Origin: Aldrovandia affinis
Taxonomy: Eukaryota > Chordata > Actinopteri > Notacanthiformes > Halosauridae
Assembly: GCA_029706075.1 (NCBI GenBank)
Contig: JAINUG010000136.1
Span: 1,474,001-1,538,000 of the forward strand
DNA: 64,000 nt
Reading direction: 5' to 3'
Shown here one piece after another: positions 39,701-53,300 of this stretch (within the stretch, counting starts at the first letter, position 1; the number at the start of each line of letters is the position of its first letter). The notes beneath the pieces were generated by a model. The model did no database searches, had not been told where the DNA came from, and saw only the letters and a program-made list of their open reading frames with translations. A program made the translations under genes and the position numbers.

Positions 39701-42700
39701 GTTAGTAGATTAGTTGGTTAGTACTATACACATCTACCTAATATATACAAAGTGCAATCTAGAAAGTAAGAAGGAAGAAAACGAGATAATAAGCGAAGGC
39801 GGAAAAAAACCCTTAAAGTAGCCTATAAACTCCCGAAGTGCATGACAAGACAAGGAGTGGATCTCGAAATAAACGGAACAAGGACAGACAGGGAGCAGAA
39901 CGTGACAGAACAGGGAAAATGCAATACTGGATAAAGAATAATGAATAAGGACTGAATGAAAAATAAACAAAGACCAAAAAACAACAGAACAGGAACTCAG
40001 AATATAACACTGATGGCCCAGTGAGATGGCCCATCTGACAGATCTTAGAGGTGTGGACAATGAATAATGAATATTCAGGTATTTAGCATTTAGCCCTCCC
40101 ACAGCCTGAAATAAATGTGACCAGTTCTGATAAAAACAGGTTTTTAGCTATTTAGATCTCAGATGTGCTAAACTGTTTTCACACCCTTACATAACCAAGA
40201 CCTTGATGAACAAACGCACATTGGCAAAACAATTCGTCACTATAGTTTAGTGTGTGCTTTCACAACTTTTGTGACAGCAGAAAAATTTACTATTTTTAAC
40301 TTGTGTGTTTGTAGATCTATTTACAAGCTGCATATGATACTGACCAAACTATTGATGGCATACAAATGTAGCTGTGATTGTCCTTCAAATAAAAATATCA
40401 AACACTTTGGAGTAAGTGTGTGTTAAATTGATGAAATTGAGATAAATATCAGACCATGCCAAAATCAAAAAACATCTAAAAGCTTAGCACGGACCTCAGA
40501 GGGTTAAGGAAGCAAACTATAACTTCCATGTACTACAGTGTTGGGTCACACTCAAAAAGACACACTTAAAAAACAACTCTGCTACTCAGATTACCATAAA
40601 GCCAACATGGCTGTCATACATGAGCTGTCCATCTGCACTTGCGTTGGTTTGATGCTTTCTGCTATGGTGGTGGGGGAGTGCTGGAGGAGTCAAGGCAAGG
40701 CAGGGAGGTGGTTATTTTTTTTCTTTTCCCTGTTTTTCTCAAAATTTGGAATGCATAATCGTATTCTAAGCCACTCTCACTCCAACCTCTGCTGTCAATT
40801 CGGGAGAGCTTATCTGCTGTCAATACAGGAGAGCTTAGACAAGTACGTGGTCTCTGCTGCTTCTTCTCACATTGCAGTCTACAAGCTTCCACAGACATGA
40901 GTCGGAGGAACTCTCCACGCACAGCCTTATAACCTTCATACCTTCATGCATGGCAGACCGTGGGCGCCCGATTGACCAGCAGGGGTCGCTGGTGTGCAAC
41001 GAGACACGGTCAACACGTCCGACTGTGTCTCTCCCTCCCTGGGCGATGTTATGGCCAATTATAAGTCGCCCTGTGGGGCTGCTGGCCACAGGCAGCACTT
41101 GGCGGGGTCTGGATTTGACACCAGACCGTGGGGCTCATCCACACACTAGCTACCTTAACAGGATGAGCCACCCAGCAGCCAGAGGTGGCAGTTTGTAAGA
41201 CGTTTGTATGATCTGGTGGAATTTCCCACGCTCGGTCCACCAGAGGTCAGGGGTCATCCTGAGACACCTGTTAGTCGCTAATTCAAACCATGCTGCATAT
41301 ATTCCCATCACGTCTAAAAGCCTGAGGTATGTGTGTGACACGCGTCACTTGGATGACTTTTTGTCAGCGCTGTCACCATCGCCCTTTATGGATGAATGGC
41401 AGCGCTTCTCCTCTCAACATTAGCTCCGTGGTGCACCGGCACACATTTTTTGCCTATTCATGGGAAATCACTGTGCTTACTGAAGACCACTTTACAGTGG
41501 GGCTGAAGTACCTCCTCAACTTTTACATTTCACTCAACAGTAGTCTCCGGTATATTATGCACATATACGTACGGTATATGTATCAAAAGCTTCAACATGT
41601 AAGAATTTCCATCCTCTCTCATCATGCTTAGTATAAAGCTCTCTTACCCATCAATTAAAGAAATTACAAATTGTGTTTTGTTTCATGCAATTTATTTCTT
41701 TGGTAAAAGTTGTAGTGATTGCCCAACACAGATGCTCAGCATTGGTGAGCTCCTGGTATACAGGGCCAGATCACTTCTCTGTCTCTCAACCTTTCTCTCA
41801 ACCCCCCGTGTCTCCCGCCCTCTCTCTCTCTCTCTCTCTCAGAGATCTGGACAGTCTCAGTGGGGAGAACCCAACTGCGGTGGCCTTGCCTTTCGGCGAG
41901 GTGCTGCAGACGCTGAACGACCTCATCACCTTCTTCGAGCTGCCTGATGCAGAGCTGGAGCATGAGGAGAAGCAGATCCGGCTGCGCTCGCTGATGAAGC
42001 GCCAGGACCTCTTCAAAGAGGAGGTGAGTCCAGACCCACCCGCTAAAATGCTAAATGCAAAACGCTTGCTTCAAATCGCAACTGGCTAGTTAGGTGTTGA
42101 TGTCGAACATGGCAAGCTAACATTAGCTAAACTGTGTACATAGCTAACTAACATCAGCCAAATTGTATACATAGCTAGCTAACACTTTTAACAACAGTGT
42201 TTTTGATTCTATGGGCTTTTATTGGACCCTTATTTTCCGTACAAATGTAATGGAATATTAATTCTAATCATTAATCTACCATTAAGGACAACTCAGTTAT
42301 GATAATAATAATAATTATTATTTTCAAACATTATGATTGTATGTTATGTTGCCTTCCTGAGGTCTGGGTGCCTGTGTGCTGACCTGTGATGGCTGTGTTT
42401 CAGGGGATGCTGACCCTGCTGTCGAACTGCATCGACCGTCTGAATGAGTACGACAGCGCAGCTCACTTTGGCGAGCACGTTGGCGAGGAGGCGGGTGAGG
42501 CGTGGAAGGACATCCTCAACCTCCTGTACGAGCTGCTGGGTAAGACACACCCGTCTCCTCAGTAACCTGCTATAAGAGTTGCAGGCTCAGAGATGCCCAT
42601 GTGCCGTTTCCTCAGTAACCTGCTATAAGAGTTGCAGGTCAGAGATGCCCATGTGCCGTTTCCTCAGTAACCTGCTGTAAGAGTTGCAGGTCAGAGATGC

Positions 42701-45700
42701 CCATGTGCCGTTTCCTGGGTAACTTGCTGTAAGAGTTGCAGGGTAAGTGGTGGCCTGATGACAGGCTCGACGCTGCAGTTATTTAAGCACCTTGCTGGAG
42801 CTGTGACCCGCTGTCGTTCAGTCCTGTATGATGGAGGCGCAGGGTCACTCTCAGGCACATCCGAGAGGCATTAGCACAGCCTCTCTGGGCCCTCGGAGGG
42901 GAAGGGGCTCATTCCTCTCCTGCTTAGTGCTGCTGTCATTCCGGCTGCTTCGCTTTCAAGAACAGTGCTAAGCAGACCCATCTGCTCCGCTCACCTGCCT
43001 TTTAAAACTGTATGAAGGAACAGCCCCATCAGTTTTAACCCTGAAAATCAGCTCTTAAATGCAAAGGAGGCAGGGTTATATACCCCCTTGACTTCAAGCA
43101 CAGTTTAGGAATAGGGATGAGTGTGAAATCTTAGGGTAACTGCACTTCCAGGACTGTGATACATTTACTTTCATTTCATTAAGAGTCCCTCTCCAAACTT
43201 GCTGTTGCCCTTCACACTGTCTTCGGGCTTATTTCTATTCAGGGGCTGTCTTTCCTTCCACATTGGGTGTCTCCTCATATTCTGGTCACACACTTTGATG
43301 TTAAAGTGGCTCTGACTGTTCCCCTCCCCTGTACACCCAGCAAGGCCACAGAGGTTGTTAGACACCACCCTTGAGATGAAAAGTGTGTTGTAACATTATC
43401 CTTGACTCAGCGCACAAGAGTGATTGATCGGCCACCTTCCACCTTCACCGCCTACATGGCACTGATAATGGGAACAAGCAGAAACAGCACTACTGCAGTT
43501 ACCGTGGTAATGGGAACAAGCAGAAACAACACTGCTGCAGTTACCACGGTAATGGAAACAAGCAAAAACAGCACTGCTGCAGTTACCACGGTAATGGAAA
43601 CAAGCAGAAACAGCACTGCTGCAGTTACCGTGGTAATGGGATCAAGCAGAAACAGCACTGCTAGTTACCATGGTAACAGAAACAGGCAGAAACAGCTACA
43701 TTTACCATGGTAATGGGATCAATCAGAAACAGCACTGCTAGTTACCATGGTAACAGAAACAGGCAGAAACAGCACTGTTACAGTTACCGAGGTAATGGGA
43801 ACAAGCAGAAACGGCACTGCTGCAGTGACTTTCGAAACGGGAATAAACAGAAATGGCACTGTTACTGTTACCATGGCAGTGGATGGTAAGTTTCTGGTCC
43901 TACTCTTTGCGGTCCCCCTTATTCTTGCTGTTGTCTTCCAGCTGCCTTGATCCGCGGGAACAGGAACAACTGCACCCAGTTCTCCCGCAACCTGGACTGG
44001 CTGGTCAGCAAGCTGGAGAGGCTGGAGTCATCCTCGGGTAACACTGCTCTTAAAATCAAAGGATTCAACCGCCTTCCAGAGAGTGTAATGCAATGTACTA
44101 GCATAGGCTTTCGGTTTTGCGAGGCGGTCATTTTTTTATGAACAGCTCTGGAATGGTGTTCAAGGTCATCAGAGATGAGTAGCTAATTGGGTGATTAGCA
44201 CCTGGCTATTAAGATTAAGAAGCATTTGGGGAGGGTGAGCCGGCACGGGCTCCCCGAGAAGCGCATCAGGGGTCCCTGTACAGGAAAAACTGGCTTACCT
44301 CCTAGGATGAGCGGGGGCCCGTGGGGGAGGGTGAATTGAAAGAAATAGAGGGTATAATTGGCTACCAAATTGGGAGAAAAGCGGGAAAAAATATGAAACA
44401 AAATAAAACAATCATATATATACAAATTATGCATTTTGTTATAAAAACAATATATTTGTTGCTAAAACTATGCATCTGTTTTTCTCTGCAGGCATTCTTG
44501 AGGTTCTCCACTGCATTTTAATTGAGAGTCCGGAGGCGCTGAACATCATTCAGAAAGGACACATTAAGTCCATAATTTCCCTGCTGTACAAACACGGACG
44601 CAACTACAAGGTGAGCCTGGCCAGCTTTAAACATCCCTGACTCCTGCCAGGAGAGGTGTACAAACCTGAGAACCAACGATTGTGACATCCATTACGGGAA
44701 TTTAGCAGACGCTCTTATCCAGAGTGACTTACACAGTTTGCATTTCTTTACACACAATCCATTTATACAGCTGGATATTTTCACTGAAGCAATCCAGGTT
44801 AAGTACCTTGCTCAAGGGTACAACGGCAGTCCCACCTAGGGATCGAACCAGCAACCTCTGAGTTACAAGCCCAGTTCCCTAACCATTATACTACACTGCC
44901 GCTCCGACATCACTGTTGAGGTGATGTCATTCCCATGTCTTTTGCAGCGCAACATTCTAGAATCTAGTCAGAGTCAGATGCGACCCGTGCATCCCAGGGA
45001 TGTCACCATTTTACCTAATGTATTAACATGTCTTGCACAGAAGAGCAATGATTGCTGCAACACAAGTTGTGAGTCGGACTGCAAAGTAATTCCCTGCGTC
45101 TTCCGCTCGTCTGCAGAACAATCCCTTACTTCACGAGTGGAATGCAAATCGCCAAACCCGCTGATCATTGATATTCCGGCCCTTCTGCATAACAACGCGT
45201 ATTACTGAAAGAGGTCACGCTCTGCATGCCAAAGACTTTTGTCATCACATTGCTCATAATGCGCCCGGCGTACGTGCGCTGCATATGGCTTTGCCTGTCA
45301 TTGTAAGCTGCTTGCACCGTTACCCACAAGGCAAGGACATGGGAGGGCATCACCTCTGGGCTGAAGTTTCCCTCTCTGTAAAGTGGAATTCGTGTGCGCA
45401 TACATTAACGGTCGCTCTCTGATTTTTTTTTTTTTCAGTACAAGACTTTCATTTTCATTTCCTTTCTTATTTGCTTTGAGTCAGTTTGACCAGCAGCACT
45501 TGTCAGGATCATGTGCAGGGCGGCCGGTGGGCTGAGATGTGTGTGGCAGCCCTAGCACTGATCGGAGTGACATGCTCTTCTCTCCCGGTCGCTGTGCTGC
45601 AGATTCTGGACGTGCTCTGCTCCCTCTGCGTTTGCAATGGCGTTGCAGTGAGAGCCAATCAGAACCTCATCTGTGATCACCTGCTCCCCAGGAGAGACCT

Positions 45701-47297
45701 GCTCATCCAGACACGATTGGTTAACGATGTCCAAAGGTAATGAACCGAGCCTAATTTTCAGAGTTGAAAAGTATTACTTTGTTTTTCCACAGCGGGATGG
45801 ACCATGATGCTAAGACACTGTTTTATCGTGTGGATAACTGCAAACTCTGCAACTCTGAACCTGCAAACTCTGAGACACAAGCCTAGTACTCTAACCATTA
45901 TACTACGCTGCCACCCTCTAAAAGGTGCGATTAACTCTTTGTTTCTCAAATGCAGCATAAGACCCAACATCTTCCTGGGTGTGTGTGAGGACTCGGCTCA
46001 GTATAAGAGATGGTACTTTGAGCTGATGGTGGATCAGGTGGACCACTTTGTGACCAGTGAGCCCTCGCACCTGCGCGTGGGCTGGGCCTCAACCAAAGGG
46101 TACGCCCCTTACCCCGGGGGGGGTGAGGGCTGGGGGGGCAATGGCGTGGGCGATGACTTCTACTCCTACGGCTTCGATGGACTCCACCTCTGGTCAGGTG
46201 AGCAAGAGTGAACAGCGATCTCCATTTTAATCTGTAGAGCAAGATTAAAACAAAATGCAAACAAAATCAAACAATCTTCAATAATAAAACCGTGTTGTAT
46301 GTGTTACGATCCTGAACAAATGTATGTATTCCAAACAGAATTAGCTTTGTGGAAAACCTGGAAAATTATTCCCCGACTCTGACTACCCCCTGACGTATTA
46401 ACGACAGTTGAAAACAAGGATTTCAAAATATATCAATATCAATAGTTTTTGATACATTATGATATGATACATTTCAAACATTATGAATAGTATGAATATT
46501 GTTTAGGAGCTAGTTAACTTGAAGCTCATTAACTTTTTGGGAGAGGTTCAGGTAACCTTGGGACTGTCTTTTTAAAGTGTGTGTTGGGTTGTAGGTGTTC
46601 GTGAGCAGTGTGTGTTGGGTGTGAGTGTTAGTGAGCCGTGTGTGTTGGGTTGTAGGTGGTTCTCTGTGGCTCAGTTGGTAGAGCACAGCGTTGGCAACGC
46701 TTAGGTTGTGGGTTCAATCCACACTGGGGCCACATATACTGAAAATGTATGCATTCACTACTGTAAGTCGCTTTGGATGAAAGTGTCTGCTAAATGGCGT
46801 ATATTATATTATATTATTATAGGTGTTAGTGAGCAGTGTGTGTTGGGGTGTAGGTGTTAGTGAGCAGTGTGTGTTGGGGTGTGAGTGTTAATGAGCAGTG
46901 TGTGTCCTGCAGGGCGTGTCCCCCGAGCAGTAGCCTCCATTAACCAGCACCTGTTGACCTGTGAGGACGTGGTGAGCTGCTGTCTGGATCTGGGCGCTCC
47001 CAGCATCTCCTTCCGCATCAACGGCCAGCCCGTGCAGGGCATGTTCGAGAACTTCAACACCGACGGCTTCTTCTTCCCCGTCGTCAGCTTCTCTGCTGGA
47101 ATCAAGTATGTGCCCTCACACACACGCACACATGCACACAGACACACAAACACATACAGACACATGGATACATATACACACACGCAAACAGACACACTCA
47201 CACATACAAACACACACAGATGCACATGCACACACACACATGCACACAGATACACACACACACACACATACAAACACACACACGCACCCAATCATGC

Positions 47298-47364
<67 letters not shown>

Positions 47365-50300
47365 GCCCATACATGGACAGTTTTCTCAGACAAACACACA
47401 GACATAGTTCATAGAAGACCTGCAGTCAGTGCTGGTGTTGGTACAACAGTGCTCAATTCAGGCACTCAAATTCATACTGTATATGAGTGGCAGAAATTGT
47501 TTTAAAGACCTATTATATGAACGACAGGTTGGGAAGTCTAAATATGTTTATGTATTTATTGCCTCTCACCAACTGATGCCTGTGCTTCTTCCTGTCTCTA
47601 AGCCGTTTGTCAAAGAGGCTCCTCCCACTCAAGGTGCCTGTCCTAACCCATTGGCCCTTCTTCCAGGGTGCGTTTCCTGTTTGGCGGTCGCCATGGAGAC
47701 TTCAAGTTCCTGCCGCCAGGGAGCTACGCGCCATGCTACGAGGCCCTGCTGCCCAAGGAGAAGATGCGGCTGGAGCCGGTGAAGGATTACAAGAGGGACG
47801 TGGAAGGAGTGAGAGACCTGCTGGGCACCACTGAGCTGCTGTCACAGGCCTCCTTCATCCCCATACCTGTGGACACCAGCCAGGTATGCAAATGTTAGAT
47901 ATAATTTACCATTACAACCCAACACCCACTTCCTGATCTCATCAAACACCCACTTCCTGGTCTTATGAAATGCCCACTTCCTGTTCGCATCAAGCACACA
48001 CAATTCCTGATCTCATCAAGCACCCACTTCCTGTTGGCTTTCTCAGATTGTCCTGCCTGCACACCTGGAGAATGTCCGGGACAAACTAGCAGAGAACATC
48101 CATGAGCTCTGGGGTATGAACAAAATCGAACTGGGCTGGACTTATGGCAAGGTGGGTGAACTGTGTCATTCTGAATTCCACAGTACATGCCCAACATACA
48201 GACAAACACTGCTGACATTTTCACACTTTAACCTTAATCCTTTAAAAGAAAATATTAAACAATTGCTACGGGAATGCAGCACTACATTTTTTAATTGAAT
48301 TTTTAAAATCAAAAGATAGTTTCACTTTATCACACCTTAAATATAGCTTTGTTTATTAAATGATTTTAAAACCGGCTGTTCATTCAATCTGATTGTTAAC
48401 AGGAACATTCACAAAATGGTGGTTAAGGCTGCCTAAATTGGCCTCCTTTTGGGTGCTGATTTCAAGCCCTAATAAAGAGCAATATTGAGTATTGCATTTC
48501 AATGACTATGTAAATGCCACCCTCTCTAAGCTATAGTTTTGAACAGTAACTGCTGCCATTTGTAAGTGGAGTTGAGTCGACTATCTGTATACATTTCTTA
48601 GATGCGGGACGACAACAAGAGGCAGCATCCGTGCCTTGTGGAATTCTCCAAGCTGCCTGAAACAGAAAGGAATTATAATACTCAGATGTCATCAGAAACT
48701 TTGAAGTAAGTTGTGGAGCTTTCAGGGTAGCAGTTTGATTCTAATGAACTTGAATACCAAATGTGTCTCCACGTCTACTACATGACCTGGCAAGCTGTTC
48801 CAGCAGAGATGGTCAGCACTAGGTCTTGAGGGATTTTCAGTTTATATACTGTAGATCACTTAATCCTTCTCACGCTGAGGAAAATGGTTAGTAGTACTTA
48901 ATTCAAGATGTACATTCGGACCACTTTTGCGAATTCTCCTACAGTAGTTTACACAGAGACAGAGGTAAAGAAGTGTGGCTAATCAGAACCAAGACTACCT
49001 CAATTTAGGAAATCAAATTAAATCAAAGCAAATTCTCTTTCTATTTCTTAGCTCTTTGGAGGAGAAACCCCATTAAAACATGACGCACTGAGAAAAGGCT
49101 TTCACGTTGACGTGAAAATATCATGTGAAGCCCTGTGGCTGGCTTGCTCCAGCCCTTGAGCCGAGAGGCTATGCTGACTCCTGGCTATTCTCCTCCACTC
49201 TTAACCACACGACTGACTTTGTTCGTCTGATTCCGTTCTGCGGTTCCCTCAGTTTAGCCTCTGCTTCAGCCACAGCTCACACGGTCAACAGCTCAGACTC
49301 CATCTTGACTGCATTTCCTTCCTCCAGGACATTGCTGGCGTTGGGGTGTCACGTTGTGCAGGACAACACCAATGCAGAAGATAATCTGAAAAAGTCCAAA
49401 CTCTCTAAGAAGTAAGTTAACAAAGGATTATATGTATGTTAGACGCATGGCTCTCACGTTTGGGAGCTGTGATTGCCACACATATACAAAGACTGTGGGA
49501 CTGTTTTCCTGGATGAGTAATGCGGTTTTTAATATATTGTTTTACCTGAAGCTACGTGATGGCGAACGGTTATAAACCTACACCACTGGAACTCTCTGAC
49601 GTCAAACTGACTCCCGGGCAGGAAGTTCTGGTTGATAAACTGGCTGAGAATGCCCACAATGTTTGGGCCAAGGACAGAATCAAACAAGGATGGACCTATG
49701 GCATTCTACAGGTAAACTCTTGCATGGGTGCATCTGCCACTGCAAACCACCTCCTTTCCTTTTTAAAAAACATACAATTATTATTTTACAGTATTTACAA
49801 AAGCAAAAAAACTGGAAAAAACTTGTGCTGTAACTTAGGGACATGCACAACCGAACTTATATGAATAAATTCACTTAAAACACATACTGTTATTTTAACA
49901 ATGGGACATTTTAAATCTGATAATAAATAGTCTTAGGTGAAATGAGCACAAAGGATCACCCAGATTGAGACTCTGACAGACTGATTGTGTGTCTGCAGGA
50001 TTTAAAGAGCAGGCGCAATCCTCGCCTGGTGCCGTATGCTTTGTTGGACGAGCGCACTAAGAGGTCAAACCGAGACAGCCTCCGAGAGGCTATCCGAACA
50101 CTGGTTGGTTATGGATACAACATTGACCCCCCAGACCAAGAGAGTGGTGAGTGGATCCTCTCAGAGTCTAAAGCAGGGCTCCCCCAGCCCTGGTCCTGGA
50201 GGGCTGCAGGGTATGCTTGGTTTTGAGTTTTCACCTTAAAATCAGCAACCGATTTACACCCAAAAAACAAAAGAGGAGAGATAACTGTGTAACTAACTGC

Positions 50301-53300
50301 TTTAATTGATCAATTAAATGCTGAGAAACAATGAAAACCAGCACACCCTGCTGCTCTCCAGGACCAGGGCTGGGGAGCCCAGATCGAAATGAATGAAGCC
50401 TAGATAAGGTTTATGAGACAGTACCCATTTTTCAAGTAAAGCCCTTTAAAGCCCCTTTCTTCCCCTTGAACGCTGCAGGCCAGGTTGTGGAGAAGCTGAG
50501 CGTTGATAAAATCCGCTTCTTCCGCGTGGAGCAGACGTACGCGGTGAAGACGGGGAAGTGGTACTTTGAGTTTGAGGCCCTGACGGGGGGAGACATGTCC
50601 GTGGGCTGGGCCCGGCCGGGCTGCAGGCCCGACGTCGAGCTGGGGATGGATGACCAGGCCTACGTATTCGACGGCTTCCGGGTGAGCACAATCACGGCCT
50701 TCCTTACTGCATTGTCAGAGGGAAAGTGCTAAGTTTCAGGTTATATTCTTTCAGTGCTACTGCTGTAACAGGACCCGGTTGTGTGTTTCCTCAGGGTCGC
50801 CGTTTGCACATAGGGAGTCGTTTCTTCGGGCGCAGCTGGCAGAAGGGGGATGTGGTGGGGTGCATGATCAACATGGAGGACAAGTCCATGATCTTCACCC
50901 TCAATGGAGAGATCCTCATCACGAACAAAGGCTCCGAGCTCTGCTTCGCCGATTTCGAGACAGAGGACGGTGAGCGCAAATTTCACGATGAAAGATCACC
51001 GTGCCCATGTGAAGGGCCCCTTGCTTTTTAAACGCTTTTATGAAATTAACTCATGAAATAAGTTTACTGTAGATACCAGGAGAGTGGGTTGTGGTGCTAA
51101 TATAAAGGACAGATTTGTCTTTAATTGAATGAAAGTGTATCTCCAGGGTTGTTTAGCCTCTGATGGTCTCTGGCTTTTGTGCAGGATTCATCCCCGTGTG
51201 CAGCCTGGGCCTCTCTCAGATCGGACGCATGAACCTGGGGAAGGATGCCAGCACCTTCAAATATTACACCATGTGTGGGCTCCAGGAGGGCTTCGAACCC
51301 TTCGCCGTTAACATGAACCGCGAGGTCACCATGTGGTTCAGCAAGCGCCTGCCAACCTTCGTCAACGTTCCAAAGACACACAACCATATCGAGGTAATGG
51401 AAAGAACCACAACCCTATCGCAGTAATGGAAAGAATCATGGCCACATTGACATAATATCGGGACCCTGAGTGGCTCAACCGGTAAAGGCACTTGTTCTAG
51501 TGCAATTTGCGATCTGCAGTCTGGGTTTGAGCCTAGGCTGCGCCAGGGAGTCCCGTTCAGGGGTGGTGATTGACTGTCCACCCCTAGGGACCCTATTTAT
51601 ATTTAGGGACTCCAATTATATATATAATATAATGATATATATTGTATAATTGGCCACCAAATTGCAAGAAAAATACATAAATGAGAAATGTAAACATTTT
51701 AAAAAGGTAAAAGCGCAGAGGCAAGTAATGCAATAGTTTTACAAGTTTCTCTGGATAAGAGCGTCCGCTAAAGTTATATATCCTTTATTTAACCAGATAG
51801 TCCCTTGGAATAGGGATATATATTTTTCGAGGGAGACCTGGCCATGATGGCGTCAACAAAATAATAATACATAAAACTTTCATGTTACAAATGGACACAA
51901 ATTAATATAATGTAATGTAAAAACATGAATGTAATAGGTTCAAATACTAACCATGGCATTGTTAACAGTAACATATATGTGTGCTCATACTGATCTGAAT
52001 GAAACTGTCAACATTTACATGCCTGCTAAAATGTTTTTAGTAATTATTAACTAAACAAAACAAAGGTACAGAGGTATCCCTTTAAAGTTAATTAATAATG
52101 CAGTAATAACTGTACTACAAAGCATTAATAATCATGAGCTGCCGTGGTACTGTATGTACAGTACAACTTCAGAGATATGAACCTGATGCAAATCACTGAT
52201 GCAAAAAGGTGAGCATTAAACCGAATGGAGTTACACTTTCCATTCATAAAAACTTGAAATACTATCAAAATCAAGACTAGACAAAAGGGCATGTCTTAGC
52301 ATCCACAACATTGGAGAATCAACATGTGTTTTTATACAAAGCATTCACAGAAGAATAGCCATTGTTTCTCATCATGGTTGTCATCGATTTGACAGCGCTG
52401 GCTGTTAATTTGTTAAAATATTTTATTTATTTAGTTTAACATTTACTAATTCTGGACTATCAGGCTGTTTTGTTAATTATTCATAATGAAGCTATTATGT
52501 ATTATGAAGCATAAAGAAGATTATACACTGATGACTCAATATATGATGATACAAATGACAGAAAGACATATTTGGAACACTTGCTGTATGTAGACCAGGT
52601 CATTGTCTGCATTGTTATGATGTACATATTATACAACACATTGTTCACATCGAGGGACACAATGCATGTAACGACTGCCGTTTCAGGTGACCAGAATCGA
52701 TGGGAGCGTGGACAACCCGCCGTGTCTCAAGGTCACCCACAAGGCGTTCGGCACGCAGAGAAGCAACACTGACATAGTGTTCTGCCGTCTGAGCATGCCC
52801 GTTGAGTTCGGGCCGCAGTTTACCAGCGTCTCCCCTGGCTTAGTGAACGGAGTCAACGAGGACGAATCCCTGGAGCTCAAACAGGGGTCTGAGCATCTGT
52901 GACACACACACACACACACACACACTGGACTCACACTGCTGCTTTCAGTATAAACTACATCTGTGGATCTGTGTGGCTCAGTTGGTAGAGCATGGCGTTG
53001 GTAACACTTAGGTTGTGGTTAAATTCCCACTGGGGCCACATATACTGAAAAAAGTATGCATTCACTACTGTAAGTCGCTTTGGATAAAAGCGTCTGCTAA
53101 ATGGCATATATTATTATTATTGTTATCTCTGTCTCTATAAACTGCCCCATCCACCAGCCTCACACTCCTGCTGTCAGTATGCATCTTTCTGTCTGTCTCT
53201 AAAAGCTCCATGTTCTGTGTGCCTCCATTAGCAAATAGCCCTTCTCTCCCATATGAATCTTGCTGACTAATGAAATGACCTGATGTTTTTGTCTTGTAGA

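Larger units (their letters stand above)
39004..41842 (+). other. ryr3 intron 12 (2.8 kb)
   Basis: Contains the tandem repeat at 39028-39215, a diverged direct duplication (39460-39535 and 39605-39680, sharing gaattc..gcgtcttgtgac and atattccgcgtgtt), a reversed SINE-like element and a (tc)n tract before the acceptor. Confidence 0.8.

Noticed and set aside
47108..47414. His/Thr-rich and Cys/Val-rich open frames
   Set aside because: Translations of the (CA)n microsatellite in intron 19.
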